From: Burkholderia cenocepacia
GTDB lineage: Bacteria; Pseudomonadota; Gammaproteobacteria; Burkholderiales; Burkholderiaceae
Assembly (NCBI RefSeq): GCF_014211915.1
Contig: NZ_CP060039.1
Coordinates: 1,116,001-1,180,000, forward strand
Direction: 5' to 3'
DNA: 64,000 bases
Shown piece by piece: positions 63,904-64,000 of this stretch. The number at the start of each line of letters is the position of its first letter. Within the stretch, counting starts at the first letter, position 1. The position numbers and the translations under genes are program-made. A model generated the notes under the pieces. It ran no database searches and was not told where the DNA came from. It saw nothing but the letters and a program-made list of their open reading frames with translations.

Positions 63904-64000
63904 CAAAGCAGGCCAGGCAGTCGCGGCCTCGGCGCCTTCGGGCGCGCGGGGCGAGGAAAGTCCGGACTCCACAGGGCAGGGTGATGGCTAACGGCCATCC
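63904..64000 (+). ncRNA. rnpB: RNase P RNA (class A), 5' part
   Basis: The start AAAGCAGGCCAGGCAGTCGC and the universally conserved GAGGAAAGTCCGGACTCCAC (P4 region) followed by GGGCAGGGTG are diagnostic of the bacterial RNase P ribozyme, which matures tRNA 5' ends. The gene is cut by the window end, so only about 97 of roughly 400 bases are seen. A CGCCTTCGGGCG hairpin in P3 is also visible. Confidence 0.92.

Overview
The window is GC-rich DNA with third positions dominated by G and C. Gene content and order match chromosome 1 of a Burkholderia species, most likely of the Burkholderia cepacia complex. That assignment rests on recognised families and gene order (HexR-edd-eda, gltIJKL beside gdhA, leuS-lptE-holA-proA-hemJ, an ESPR-type autotransporter), not on a database search. 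No tRNA, rRNA operon, insertion sequence, integrase or CRISPR array was seen.

Layout. 1-3.7 kb: end of an L-arabinose ABC importer (araG part, araH) followed by a short-chain dehydrogenase and an aldose 1-epimerase, a non-phosphorylating sugar oxidation set. 3.7-10.4 kb: pyrF, a secreted HAD phosphatase, the minus-strand thiL-pgpA pair with a cinA/pncC-like gene, and maeB. 10.4-11.8 kb: a secreted RNase Sa-like ribonuclease paired with a barstar-like inhibitor, preceded by a gene-free stretch with a lone minus-strand terminator. 11.9-17.5 kb: rsmE, a VOC protein, a spermidine synthase-like gene, tkt and gapA. 17.5-22.9 kb: a LysR regulator divergent from gluconate/idonate dehydrogenases, then an MFS carrier divergent from a second LysR regulator. 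23-26.9 kb: a ureide (allantoate) cluster with a FadR-type GntR regulator, an SDF-family transporter, allantoicase and ureidoglycolate lyase. 27-30.4 kb: fur, bamE, dapB and an ExbB/ExbD-like pair. 30.7-38.9 kb: leuS, lptE, holA (frameshifted), proA, hemJ. 39-44.8 kb: HexR with edd, eda, gntP and gntK, a complete route from external gluconate to pyruvate and glyceraldehyde-3-phosphate. 44.8-47.2 kb: a TetR regulator divergent from a frameshifted FAD amine oxidase. 47.2-54.9 kb: purB, a LysR gene, gdhA and gltIJKL, a glutamate/aspartate uptake and deamination block. 54.9-60.2 kb: one 1760-residue autotransporter. 60.8-64 kb: a class II glutamine amidotransferase, pyrC, a DUF3025 gene and the 5' part of the RNase P RNA.

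The clearest foreign insert is at 36.45-38.49 kb, tightly packed between proA and hemJ. It is a two-gene cassette of visibly lower GC encoding an SMC/OLD-like AAA ATPase and a small TOPRIM-like (DUF4276-type) protein. The arrangement resembles two-gene anti-phage modules that split an ATPase from a nuclease, and it is the best candidate here for an undescribed system.

Several regulatory circuits can be read directly: paired GGTCTNACC palindromes between the GntR gene and the SDF transporter, HexR-type sites at hexR and edd, a tandem TTCTACA-type operator between the TetR gene and its divergent oxidase, a LacI-type palindrome before gntP, and an intercistronic hairpin between gltI and gltJ. 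Two genes (holA and the FAD oxidase) carry apparent one-base deletions in G/C runs and should be checked for sequencing error before being called pseudogenes.
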